A model generated the notes under the pieces. It did not search any database. It worked only from the letters and a program-made list of their open reading frames with translations, and was not told the origin of the DNA. Positions 43,334 through 51,774 of a stretch of 58,084 nt of DNA are shown one piece after another (the stretch's first letter is position 1; the number at the start of each line of letters is the position of its first letter). Both the position numbers and the translations under genes were made by a program. The DNA comes from Pseudoduganella flava. Its GTDB lineage: Bacteria; Pseudomonadota; Gammaproteobacteria; Burkholderiales; Burkholderiaceae_D. The stretch spans positions 1-58,084 of the forward strand of contig NZ_VLKW01000006.1 of NCBI RefSeq assembly GCF_007830495.1, read 5' to 3'.

Positions 43334-45457
43334 ATGAACACAGAACAGATCAGGCCCCTGCTGCCGCACGACACGGTTTTCCTGCCGACCGACACCGGCA
43401 TGTACTTGCGCCGCAACGAACGGGTGGTATCGCTGACCGGCAAGGGCATCCACCCGATGTTCCTGCGCCTGGCGCCGCTGCTGGACGGCACGCGCACGCT
43501 GGCTGCGCTGACCGCCGCGCTGCCGGCCGACCGCGCCGAAGCGGTCACGCGCATGTTGACGACGCTGATCGGCAAGCAGGTGCTGATCGCCCGCGTGCAG
43601 GACGACCACGACCTGCTGGCGCCGGCCGAACACGCCCGTTACGGCGCGCAGCTGGCGTTCCTCGAACATCTGGTGGCCGCACCGTGCGCCGCGTTCCTGC
43701 GCTTCCGCAGTGCGCGCATCTACCTGGACGGCGACGGCCCCGCCTGCCGTGCCGCCGGCAAGGCGCTGCTGCGCAATGGTGCCGGCCACCTGTACGTCGC
43801 GGCCGGCGTGGACGCCGACGTGGCCGCCGGGCTCGCGGCGTTTGCCGCCACCCACGGCGATGGCGCGCAGGTGGTAGCGCTGGACGTACCGTTCGCGACG
43901 GCGCACGCGCACCTGGCCTTCGACCATGCCTGCTACGTGTCGGACCGGCCCGACTTCGGCGCGCTTGCCGAGTTGGCGCGCCAGGGCGCCGCCGCCGGCG
44001 TGGCCGTATTCCCGGCTGTGACGATCGCGGGCGCCGCGCGGCTCGGTCCGCTGCCGGCGGTGGACGGCCCCGGGTGCTGGCATTGCGCATTCCTGCGGCT
44101 GCTCGACCAGCTGCCCGCGGCGGCCGCCGCGCCGCTGTGGCGCCGGCGCGCGCTGGGCGAGCGCTGGCAGGGCGATGCCCAGCATGACGGCGCGCCGCTG
44201 CTGCAGGTGATGGGCAACGGCCTGGCGTTCCGCGTGTTCCAGCATGCCTGCGGCATCGCCGCCGACGGCCACGTGCTCGAGTCGATCAGTGCGATGACGC
44301 TGGAGTCGAAGAGCGCGGCCGTGCTGGCGCATCCCGATTGCCCGGTCTGCGCCGGCCACACGAGTGCCGCGCCGGTGCGCGAGCTGACGCCGCTGGAAGC
44401 GCAGCAGATGCTGGTCCAGCCCGAGGTCGGCGTGTTCGCCGGCTTCGACGACGACACGCTCAAGCAGGTGCCGGTATTCCAGAGCCTCTTGCGGCGCGAC
44501 GCCGTGACGGCGTTCCCCGGCAACAGCCTGGTGTCCAACGCACAGGCGCGGCAGCAGGCCCTGCTGGCCGCGGCGGTGGCCTACACGGTGGCGCGCGGGC
44601 CGCGCCGCCAGGCGCTGCTGTCCGACGCGCGGGCTGTGCGCACTGGCCTGCCCCGCGTCGACGGCGCGCAGGTTGCCGGCAACGTCGGCCAACCCGGCGG
44701 CCCTGGCGCGCTGCCGGGTTGGTTGCGTGCCACCGATCTGGGCCAGGACAGCGCATGGCTGCTGGCCGGCACCGATGTGTACGGGGGCATGCCGCCGGAC
44801 GGTGCGATCGTCGAGCAGCCGGCCGCCGGCATCGGTGCCGGGCTGGCGTTCGCGGACGCGCGGCAGGCGGCGTTGACGTCGCTGCTGACGCATGCGGCGC
44901 TGCGCCTCGTGGCGGACGGCGCGCTGGCGCCGCGCCAGGTCGACCCGGCCGATGCCGATGCCGCCGGCGCGGCATTCTTCGCGCTGCTGCGCCAGGCCGC
45001 CCCGGCCAGCACGGCATGGACGCTGACGGCGGGGCCGTTGACAGTCGTGCTGCTGGCGCTGGACCCGGCCGGCACACCGGCGGCACGGGTGCTCGCGGGC
45101 GCCGGTACGTCGTTCGACGCGGCGCTGAAGGCCGCGCTGGCGGAGGCGCTCGCAGTCGCGGCGGACGGCGCCTCATTGGCCGCGTGGGAGGACTTCCTGC
45201 CGCCGGCGGCCGGCTACGGGCCGTTCCAACCGCCGGCGCAGGCTGGGGTTCCGGCACACGCCGGGCTGGCCGCGCTGGCCGGTGCCGGCGCGGACCATCG
45301 CGGCGAGGTGCTGTACTGCGACATCACGCCCGCCGACCTGGCGCAAGCGGGCGTGGTGGTCGTCAAGGCAACCCTGGCGCGCGTGGCGGCGGGGGAGGAG
45401 GAGGGGGAGGAGGAGGGGGAGGGCAAGCCTGCCACCCTATCAGAATGTGGAGTATGA
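43334..45457 (+). CDS. Ocin-ThiF-like leader-binding partner of the cyclodehydratase
   Basis: The 707-residue protein fits the 'thiazole-containing bacteriocin maturation' (Ocin-ThiF-like) family. It has an N-terminal winged-helix RRE (residues 1-90, with LDGTRTLAALTAAL), a ThiF/E1-like middle without an obvious adenylation motif, and four zinc cysteines C248/C251 (GCWHCAFLR) and C336/C339 (DCPVCAGH). It delivers the precursor to YcaO. The C-terminal third is a degenerate YcaO-like region. The C-terminus contains GEEEGEEEGEG, encoded by a 12-bp tandem repeat, so its length may vary between strains. It is the last recognisable gene of the RiPP operon. Confidence 0.85.
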   Translation: MNTEQIRPLLPHDTVFLPTDTGMYLRRNERVVSLTGKGIHPMFLRLAPLLDGTRTLAALTAALPADRAEAVTRMLTTLIGKQVLIARVQDDHDLLAPAEHARYGAQLAFLEHLVAAPCAAFLRFRSARIYLDGDGPACRAAGKALLRNGAGHLYVAAGVDADVAAGLAAFAATHGDGAQVVALDVPFATAHAHLAFDHACYVSDRPDFGALAELARQGAAAGVAVFPAVTIAGAARLGPLPAVDGPGCWHCAFLRLLDQLPAAAAAPLWRRRALGERWQGDAQHDGAPLLQVMGNGLAFRVFQHACGIAADGHVLESISAMTLESKSAAVLAHPDCPVCAGHTSAAPVRELTPLEAQQMLVQPEVGVFAGFDDDTLKQVPVFQSLLRRDAVTAFPGNSLVSNAQARQQALLAAAVAYTVARGPRRQALLSDARAVRTGLPRVDGAQVAGNVGQPGGPGALPGWLRATDLGQDSAWLLAGTDVYGGMPPDGAIVEQPAAGIGAGLAFADARQAALTSLLTHAALRLVADGALAPRQVDPADADAAGAAFFALLRQAAPASTAWTLTAGPLTVVLLALDPAGTPAARVLAGAGTSFDAALKAALAEALAVAADGASLAAWEDFLPPAAGYGPFQPPAQAGVPAHAGLAALAGAGADHRGEVLYCDITPADLAQAGVVVVKATLARVAAGEEEGEEEGEGKPATLSECGV
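45391..45423 (+). repeat. 12-bp tandem repeat with G-quadruplex pattern
   Basis: GGGGGAGGAGGA occurs twice and is followed by GGGGGAGGG inside the 3' end of the Ocin-ThiF-like gene. The G runs (5, 5, 5 and 3) with loops of 7, 7 and 1 bases satisfy the usual G-quadruplex pattern. Each unit is four codons, so gain or loss keeps the reading frame. Confidence 0.85.
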
Positions 45458-45515
45458 ACGGGGCGCCTGGTGCGCTAGACTGGGCACCACACTTCATCGA
45501 TGCGAGAGGTCATCC

Positions 45516-46055
45516 GTGAGCTACACCAGCACCCACCATCCGGGCCTTGCGCTCGGCGGCGTTTTCCTTGCCCTGTTCGGCGGCACCTGGCTGGCCGGCG
45601 CCAGCTACCAGTATGCGGGCCCCAGCGTGCCGCTGCTGGCGGCGGTGGTGCTGCTCAGCCTGCTGCTGGCCGGCTGGGCGGTACGCACGTTCCGGGCGCG
45701 GCGGCGCGGCTGCACGGCGCCGCAGGACCCAGCGGTGCGCCAGCGCGTGCGCCGTGGGCTGATCGCCGTGAACGCGGTGCAATGGACCAGTATCGGCGTT
45801 GCCATCGTGCTGCTGAACGCCACGGGCCACGCAGGCTGGATCATGCCGTGCGTGGTGCTTGTCGTGGGCATCCATTTCTTCCCGCTCGGCCGGCTGTTCC
45901 GCTACCGCGGCTACTACGTGACGGCGGCGGCGCTGGTCCTGGTCGCGCTGCTGTACATGGCCGCGGGCGCCGGGCCGCAAGCCGCCGCGCTGACGCTGTT
46001 CGCGACCGGCGCAATCCTGTGGGCCAGCGCGGTCGCCTTGCTGCGCGCGGTGTAG
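45516..46055 (+). CDS. Small multi-pass membrane protein, unknown function
   Basis: The 179-residue protein starts at a GTG preceded by GAGAGG and has about five or six membrane segments (for example LALGGVFLALFGGTWLAGA, VPLLAAVVLLSLLLAGWAV and WIMPCVVLVVGIHFF). I do not recognise the family. It lies 58 bp after the RiPP operon on the same strand and may be read through from it. An immunity or export-helper role is possible but unsupported; it could equally be an unrelated gene. Confidence 0.7.
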   Translation: MSYTSTHHPGLALGGVFLALFGGTWLAGASYQYAGPSVPLLAAVVLLSLLLAGWAVRTFRARRRGCTAPQDPAVRQRVRRGLIAVNAVQWTSIGVAIVLLNATGHAGWIMPCVVLVVGIHFFPLGRLFRYRGYYVTAAALVLVALLYMAAGAGPQAAALTLFATGAILWASAVALLRAV

Positions 46056-46062
46056 CGGGCGC

Positions 46063-46467
46063 TTACGCCGCCGTGTCTTCCTTGATGTGGAAGACCTCGA
46101 CGCCGACGCCTTCGCAGTCGGGGTACACGTCCGGCTTCATCGTCGACACGCGCACGGCGCGCACGCGCGGGTGCGCCAGCATCTCTTTCGCGACGTCGTC
46201 GCACAGCGTCTCCTGCAGGTGCACGTGACCCTGCGCCATGCGGCGCGCGATCGTTTCGCGCATGAAGTCGTAGTCGACGACTTCGTGCAGCTCGTCCGCC
46301 TTCGGCGTGGAGACAGCCAGCGGGATGTACAGGTCGACGTTGATCAGGACGCGCTGCTCGCCCTTTTTCTCGAAGTCGTGCACGCCGATATTGATCAGCA
46401 CTTCGTAGTTGCGCAGGAACAGCCGGCGGCAGTTCTGCAGGCTCGGATGGGTGAGGGCGGACAGCAT
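46063..46467 (-). CDS. folB: Dihydroneopterin aldolase
   Basis: The folate-pathway enzyme releases glycolaldehyde from dihydroneopterin. The 134-residue product shows the family motifs IGVHDFEKKGEQRV and VDYDFMRETI and ends with the conserved KPDVYPDCEGVGVEV region. The N-terminal 14 residues are an extension. It lies 26 bp downstream of a pteridine-reductase-like gene on the same strand, a folate/pterin pair. Confidence 0.94.
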   Translation of the reverse strand: MLSALTHPSLQNCRRLFLRNYEVLINIGVHDFEKKGEQRVLINVDLYIPLAVSTPKADELHEVVDYDFMRETIARRMAQGHVHLQETLCDDVAKEMLAHPRVRAVRVSTMKPDVYPDCEGVGVEVFHIKEDTAA

Positions 46468-46493
46468 GTGTATGAGGGTATCGATGTGAATGG

Positions 46494-47282
46494 TTATTTG
46501 GCGAGGAACATCACGTCGCGCGACAGCGGCAGCAGGTGCTGGCCGCCGTCGACCAGCAGCGTGGTGCCCGTCACGGCGCGCGCGGTGGCCGCGTACAGCA
46601 CGGCGGCCGCGACGTCCTCGGGGGTGCTGGAACGGCCCAGCGGCGTCTGCGTGTGGGCCTTCGCGAAGCCTGCCTCGCTCTGGTCGCCGGAGACGAGCGT
46701 GATGCCGGGCGCGACGCCGACCACCCGCACCTTCGGCGCCAGCGCCTGCGCCAGCACCGTCGTGGCCGTGTGCAGCGCCGCTTTCGACAGCGTGTACGAC
46801 AAAAAATCGGGATTGAGATTGTACAGCTTCTGGTCCAGCAGGTTGACGACGACGCCTTGCTCGCCGTCGGCCGTATGCGCGTGCAGCGCCTGCGCCAGCA
46901 GGATCGGCGCGGCCGTGTTGGCGCGCATGTGCGCGTCCAGCTTGGCCATCGTGAAGTCGGCCGCGCTGTCGTAGTCGAACAGCGAGGCGTTGTTGACGAC
47001 GCACGTGACGGGGCCCAGCGCCTCGATCGCGGCCGGCAGCAGGCGTTTCACGGCCGTTTCGTCGGCCAGCTCGCCATGCACCAGCGCCGCACGCCGGCCC
47101 AGCGCCGCGATCTCGCGCGCCGCGTCTTCCGCTTCGGCGCGGGAGGCGCGGTAATGGATCGCCACGTCCCAGCCGGCGCGGGCGAACGCCAGTGCGATCG
47201 CGCGGCCGAGCCGGCGGCCGGCGCCCGTTACCAGGGCTACGGGGGCCACGGGGGCGCGCGCCCCTTGTCGGTCTGTCGTCAT
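46494..47282 (-). CDS. SDR oxidoreductase, pteridine reductase (FolM)-like
   Basis: The 262-residue short-chain dehydrogenase has the cofactor motif TGAGRRLGRAI (the TGxxxRxG form seen in pteridine reductases), NNAS, and catalytic Tyr/Lys in DFLSYTLSKAAL. Enzymes of this type reduce dihydromonapterin or dihydrofolate with NADPH. The operon position before folB supports a pterin substrate. A general SDR cannot be excluded. Confidence 0.85.
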   Translation of the reverse strand: MTTDRQGARAPVAPVALVTGAGRRLGRAIALAFARAGWDVAIHYRASRAEAEDAAREIAALGRRAALVHGELADETAVKRLLPAAIEALGPVTCVVNNASLFDYDSAADFTMAKLDAHMRANTAAPILLAQALHAHTADGEQGVVVNLLDQKLYNLNPDFLSYTLSKAALHTATTVLAQALAPKVRVVGVAPGITLVSGDQSEAGFAKAHTQTPLGRSSTPEDVAAAVLYAATARAVTGTTLLVDGGQHLLPLSRDVMFLAK

Positions 47283-47331
47283 CTCTGTCAGTCTTTGCCG
47301 GGCGCTGCGCCCGATTCGCTACAATGCGGGA

Positions 47332-48480
47332 ATGTCTCTTCCCGCACCTTCTCCGGACGCGCTGGCCGCGTCCCAAGCCCTGCAGCAGCAGATCGCCGCC
47401 GACGTGGCCCGCCACGGCGGCAGCATTTCCTTTGCCCGTTTCATGGAGCAGGCGCTGTATGCGCCGGGCCTCGGCTACTACAGCGGCGGCGCCGTCAAGC
47501 TGGGCAAGGATGGCGATTTTACAACCGCCCCCGAGCTGTCGCCGCTGTTCGGCGCCGCACTGGCGCGCGTCGCAGCCGACATTATCGCCCAAAGCGTCCC
47601 CCGCATCCTGGAATTCGGCGCCGGCACCGGCAAGCTGGCGCGGGATGTGCTGACCGAACTGGCCGCGCTGGGCGTCACCGTCGAGCAGTATGCGATCGTC
47701 GAGCTGTCCGGCGAGCTGCGCGCGCGCCAGCAGGAAGCGCTGCGCGACTTCCCCCAGGTGCGGTGGCTCGATGCGCTGCCCGATACGTTCGACGGTGTGA
47801 TCCTCGCCAACGAGGTGCTGGACGCGATGCCGGTGGATCTTGTTGTCAAGACCGAGGAAGGCTGGCGCGAGCAGCGCGTCACGGTGCGTGACGGCCGCTT
47901 CGACTACGTGGCGGTGGAGCTGGAACCGGCGCTGGCCGAACAGCTCGTGCGCCAGGTGCCGGAGCATGACAGCCTGCCGGCAGGGTATGTGACGGAACTG
48001 CACCCCACCGCCGGCGCGTTCATGGGTACAGTGGGTGCGCTGCTGGCGCGCGGTACCGGCGCCGCGATCCTGCTCGATTACGGCTTTCCGGCCCACGAGT
48101 ACTACCACCCGGACCGCTCGGCGGGCACGCTGATGTGCCACTATCGCCACCACGCGCATCCCGATCCGTTCCACCTGCCCGGCCTGGAAGACATCACGGC
48201 GCACGTCGACTTCACGGCGATGGCGCTGGCGGCCCAGGATGCGGGCGCGGACGTGCTGGCCTACATGAGCCAGGCCGCGTTCCTGCTCGGTGCCGGGATC
48301 GGCGACCTGCTGCTGCGCACCGATCCGGCCGACGCGAAGGCTTACCTGCCGCAGGCGAACGCGCTGCACAAGCTGCTGTCGCCGGCGGAGATGGGAGAGT
48401 TGTTCAAGGTGCTGGTGGTCGGCAAGGGCATCGAGCTGTCCGCCGTGCTGGCGGCCAGCGACCGGGCGCACCGGCTGTAG
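47332..48480 (+). CDS. MidA/NDUFAF7-type SAM-dependent methyltransferase
   Basis: The 382-residue protein belongs to the MidA (COG1565) family: ISFARFMEQALYAPGLGYYS and DFTTAPELSPLFG are its typical N-terminal blocks and ILEFGAGTGKLARDVL is the SAM-binding motif. The mitochondrial homologue methylates an arginine of a complex I subunit; the bacterial substrate is not established. It is divergent from the SDR/folB operon with only 49 bp between starts. Confidence 0.9.
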   Translation: MSLPAPSPDALAASQALQQQIAADVARHGGSISFARFMEQALYAPGLGYYSGGAVKLGKDGDFTTAPELSPLFGAALARVAADIIAQSVPRILEFGAGTGKLARDVLTELAALGVTVEQYAIVELSGELRARQQEALRDFPQVRWLDALPDTFDGVILANEVLDAMPVDLVVKTEEGWREQRVTVRDGRFDYVAVELEPALAEQLVRQVPEHDSLPAGYVTELHPTAGAFMGTVGALLARGTGAAILLDYGFPAHEYYHPDRSAGTLMCHYRHHAHPDPFHLPGLEDITAHVDFTAMALAAQDAGADVLAYMSQAAFLLGAGIGDLLLRTDPADAKAYLPQANALHKLLSPAEMGELFKVLVVGKGIELSAVLAASDRAHRL

Positions 48481-48581
48481 CAGGCACTGTCGTTTCTGTG
48501 CGAAACGTATTATAAGTTCGGCTATTATGGTTGACCTGGCGCGAAACCCCGTCGTGACGCGCGGCTGACAATATTGGAACG

Positions 48582-49523
48582 ATGGGCAAGATACACACAC
48601 ACTATGACAATCTGAAGGTGTCGCGGGGCGCGCCGCAGGAGGTCATACGTGCCGCGTACAAGGCGCTGAGCCAGAAGTACCATCCCGACAAGAACCCCGG
48701 CGACGAGCGTGCCGCCCGCATCATGGCGATCGTCAACACGGCGTACGGCACCCTGGCCGACCCGCAGCGCCGCAAGGAACACGACGAATGGATCGCGCAG
48801 GAGGAGTACGAGATCGAGCTGCTGGACAGCACGCGCTCGGACGATCCGCGCAGCGCCGATGCGCCGGCCCAGGCCTGGCCCGAGCACGTCGGCGTGCCGC
48901 GCCGGCGCCGTCCGCTGGCGCGCGACTGGCGCTGGTGGGCCACGGCCGTCGCCTGCGTCGGTGCCGGCTGGATCGCCGGCGTGATGACGGTGACGGAACC
49001 GCGCCAGGTGTCCACCGTGCTGGCCGCGGCGTGGGGCGGCAAGGCGTCGGCGGACGGCGGCGCGCCGCCTTACCCGCGCGTCGAGCAGCAGTCGGACACG
49101 CGCGAGGGCTGGTCGGCGATGCCGCGCCATTATTCGCCGGAAGCGGATACGCAGCCGCCGCCCGTCAAGGTGGTGGCGCTGTCGCAGGTGATCGTGCCGG
49201 GGCAGTCGGGCGACTGCGAGAATGAAACCAATGCGCTGGTGGCGCCGAACGGCGAGCCATGGCCCACGCAGTCCGGCTACGTCGAAGGCTTCCCCCTGAT
49301 GAACAAGGGCGACGAGATGCAGCTGGCGCTCGACAACAGCGGCAACCCGCTGCCCGTGTTCATCAAGGTGTACGACCTGGACCGCCGCGCCAACGTGCGC
49401 TACGCGTTCGTGCAGGCGCACGACAAGTTCGTCGTCGACCAGCTGGCGAACGGCAAGTACGAAATCCGCTACCAGAACATCGACCTGGCCGGCAAGAGCG
49501 CCTGCTCGCGCAAGCAGCAGTGA
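48582..49523 (+). CDS. J-domain membrane protein (DnaJ-like co-chaperone)
   Basis: The 313-residue protein opens with a complete J domain (residues 5-70) including the HPD motif in KYHPDKNPGD, so it should stimulate an Hsp70. A single membrane segment (WWATAVACVGAGWIAGVMTV, around residue 130) suggests a cytoplasmic J domain and an extracytoplasmic C-terminal domain of unknown function (CENETNALVAPNGEPWP region). Not a full-length DnaJ. Confidence 0.88.
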   Translation: MGKIHTHYDNLKVSRGAPQEVIRAAYKALSQKYHPDKNPGDERAARIMAIVNTAYGTLADPQRRKEHDEWIAQEEYEIELLDSTRSDDPRSADAPAQAWPEHVGVPRRRRPLARDWRWWATAVACVGAGWIAGVMTVTEPRQVSTVLAAAWGGKASADGGAPPYPRVEQQSDTREGWSAMPRHYSPEADTQPPPVKVVALSQVIVPGQSGDCENETNALVAPNGEPWPTQSGYVEGFPLMNKGDEMQLALDNSGNPLPVFIKVYDLDRRANVRYAFVQAHDKFVVDQLANGKYEIRYQNIDLAGKSACSRKQQ

Positions 49524-50012
49524 TCAGGAGTGCAATCCCTCGTTGAGCCCCATCTCGGGGCTCGACATCAGCTTGTCGATGTCCATCAGGATCAGCATCC
49601 GCTCGGCCACCGTGCCCAGGCCGATCAGGTACTCGTTCGAGAACACGGTGCCCATCTCCGGCGCCGGCTTGATCTGGTCCGGCGTCAGCGTGATCACGTC
49701 CGACACGCTGTCCACCACCATGCCGACGACGCGCCCGCCGATGTTCAGGATGATCACGACGGTGAACTGGTCGTACACGGGTTCGCCCAGGCGGAACTTG
49801 ATCCGCATGTCGACCACGGGAATGATGATGCCGCGCAGGTTGATCACGCCCTTGATGAACTCGGGCGCGTTGGCGATGCGGGTCACCGCTTCGTAGCCGC
49901 GGATTTCCTGCACCTTCAGGATGTCGATGCCATACTCTTCCCTGCCCAGGGTGAAGGCGAGAAATTCCCGCCCCTGGCCATCGCCGCCTGCCTGTTCTGG
50001 CTTGTCGTCCAT
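49524..50012 (-). CDS. cheW: CheW chemotaxis coupling protein
   Basis: The 162-residue protein has the CheW fold motifs [36 protein letters not shown] and VVDSVSDV. It bridges chemoreceptors to CheA at the inner membrane. Only the stretch from the ATG at 50012, with AGGAG upstream, is coding. No cheA or cheY neighbour is in the window, so this may be a stand-alone or auxiliary CheW near other signalling genes. Confidence 0.94.
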   Translation of the reverse strand: MDDKPEQAGGDGQGREFLAFTLGREEYGIDILKVQEIRGYEAVTRIANAPEFIKGVINLRGIIIPVVDMRIKFRLGEPVYDQFTVVIILNIGGRVVGMVVDSVSDVITLTPDQIKPAPEMGTVFSNEYLIGLGTVAERMLILMDIDKLMSSPEMGLNEGLHS

Positions 50013-50135
50013 GGAGGTTGCTCCTAAGTGTGGTTGACCAAGCGCCGGGCAAGCGGAATTTTCCTCAGGAAATAATTCGTTGTCAGCGGTGCCGCTCTGA
50101 ATTATGCTGACAGGGAACTGCCCGAAGGAGAACGC

Positions 50136-51701
50136 ATGACCGATGCGACTGCCGCCGATGATAACTGGCTGCTGGACGAAGAGGAAGACGAGCACGCGCT
50201 CCAGGGCGCGCCCGACCAGCGTCAATGGCGCGTGCTGATCGTCGACGACGACGAGGACGTGCACGCCGTCACGCGCCTGGCGCTGCGCGGCGTGGCCTTC
50301 AAGGGCCGCGAACTGGAGCTGTTTTCCGCGTACAGCGCGCGCGAAGCGTACGACATCCTGGCCGGCACGCCGGACATCGCGCTGGTGCTGCTGGACGTCG
50401 TGATGGAGACGGACGACGCCGGCCTGCTGCTGGCGCGCCGCATCCGCGAGGAATTGCACAATGCGCTCGTGCGCGTCGTGCTGCGCACGGGCCAGCCGGG
50501 GCAGGCGCCGGAACAGCGGGTGATCATCGAATACGACATCAACGACTACAAGGCCAAGACGGAGCTGACGACGCAGAAGCTGTTCACCACCGTCATCTCG
50601 GCGCTGCGCGCGTATGAAAGCCTGAACATGCTCGAGCGCAGCCGCGTCGGGCTCGGCAAGATCCTGGCCGGCGCCACGAACCTGTACCAGATCCATTCGC
50701 TGCGCGAATTCGCCTCGGGCGTGCTGAACCAGGTGTCGGCGATCCTCGACGTGGGCGCCGACGGCGTGCTGTGCCTGATGCAGGGCGACACGGGCGAGGC
50801 CACCGTCGTGGCGGCGACGGGCGGCTACGCGACGCTGGCCGAGAACGCGCACTTGCCGGACGCCCACGCGCTGGCGCCGACGATCGCCCAGGCGTTCGCG
50901 GAAAAGAAAAGCCAGTTCAACCATCCGCACAACGTGCTCTACATCCACACCCGGGAAAACCGCGACGTCGCCATCTCCGTCACGCCGCCGTGGCCGCTGG
51001 CGCAGATCCAGCGCGACCTGCTCGAGGTGTTTTCCGAGCGCATCGCCGCCGCCTTCGACAACCTGTACATGTTCGGCCAGCTGCGCAAGGCGCAGGAAGC
51101 AACGGTCGTCGCGCTGGCCGACCTGGCCGAGTTCCGCGACGGCGGCACCGGCGGCCACGTGAAGCGCGTGCAGCAGCTGTCCTGCGCGCTGGCGGCCCGG
51201 CTGAAGGAGCGGGGCGCCTATCCGGACCAGCTGACGCCGGAGCTGCTCGACATGATCGGCCTCGCCAGCATCCTGCACGACGTGGGCAAGGTGGCCACGC
51301 CGGACCACATCCTGCTGAAACCGGGCCCGCACGACGACGAGGAGCGCGCCCGCATGCGTGCCCACGCGGACGTCGGCCGCGGCGTGCTGGAACGCGCGGC
51401 GGCGATGGTCGATGGCGTCAGCTACCTGACCTACGGCGCCGAGATCGCCGGCGGCCACCACGAGCACTGGGACGGCAACGGTTATCCGAACGGGCTGAAG
51501 GGCGAGGAGATCCCGCTGTCGGCCCGCATCGTCGCAGTCGTCGACGTGTACGATTCGCTGCTGCACGAGCGGATCTACAAGGAAGCCTGGCCGCGCGATG
51601 CGGCGCTGGCCTACATCCGCGAGCGCAGCGGCAAGCAGTTCGACCCGGAGGTCGTGCTGGCGCTGGACGACATCGTTGCGCGCGACGCAACCCCGGCCTG
51701 A
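50136..51701 (+). CDS. Response regulator REC-DUF3369-HD-GYP phosphodiesterase
   Basis: The 521-residue protein has a receiver domain ([13 protein letters not shown], phosphoacceptor Asp in [10 protein letters not shown]), a DUF3369 sensor-like domain (about 160-320) and an HD-GYP domain (HD in [12 protein letters not shown] in [11 protein letters not shown]). HD-GYP proteins hydrolyse cyclic-di-GMP, here under phosphorylation control. All signature residues are intact. It is followed by a TPR receiver-like protein and faces a GGDEF-EAL protein, suggesting a c-di-GMP signalling cluster. Confidence 0.93.
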   Translation: MTDATAADDNWLLDEEEDEHALQGAPDQRQWRVLIVDDDEDVHAVTRLALRGVAFKGRELELFSAYSAREAYDILAGTPDIALVLLDVVMETDDAGLLLARRIREELHNALVRVVLRTGQPGQAPEQRVIIEYDINDYKAKTELTTQKLFTTVISALRAYESLNMLERSRVGLGKILAGATNLYQIHSLREFASGVLNQVSAILDVGADGVLCLMQGDTGEATVVAATGGYATLAENAHLPDAHALAPTIAQAFAEKKSQFNHPHNVLYIHTRENRDVAISVTPPWPLAQIQRDLLEVFSERIAAAFDNLYMFGQLRKAQEATVVALADLAEFRDGGTGGHVKRVQQLSCALAARLKERGAYPDQLTPELLDMIGLASILHDVGKVATPDHILLKPGPHDDEERARMRAHADVGRGVLERAAAMVDGVSYLTYGAEIAGGHHEHWDGNGYPNGLKGEEIPLSARIVAVVDVYDSLLHERIYKEAWPRDAALAYIRERSGKQFDPEVVLALDDIVARDATPA

Positions 51702-51774
51702 CGCATACACTGAAAATCGCGCCGGTGGCCATTTTCCGGCAACGTTTCCGAATACCCAGAGTTCCTACTCAACC

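Noticed and set aside
39577..43575. 1332-codon minus-strand open frame spanning the YcaO and SagB genes
   Set aside because: Antisense shadow of GC-rich genes; the plus strand has the YcaO and nitroreductase signatures, ribosome-binding sites and operon spacing.
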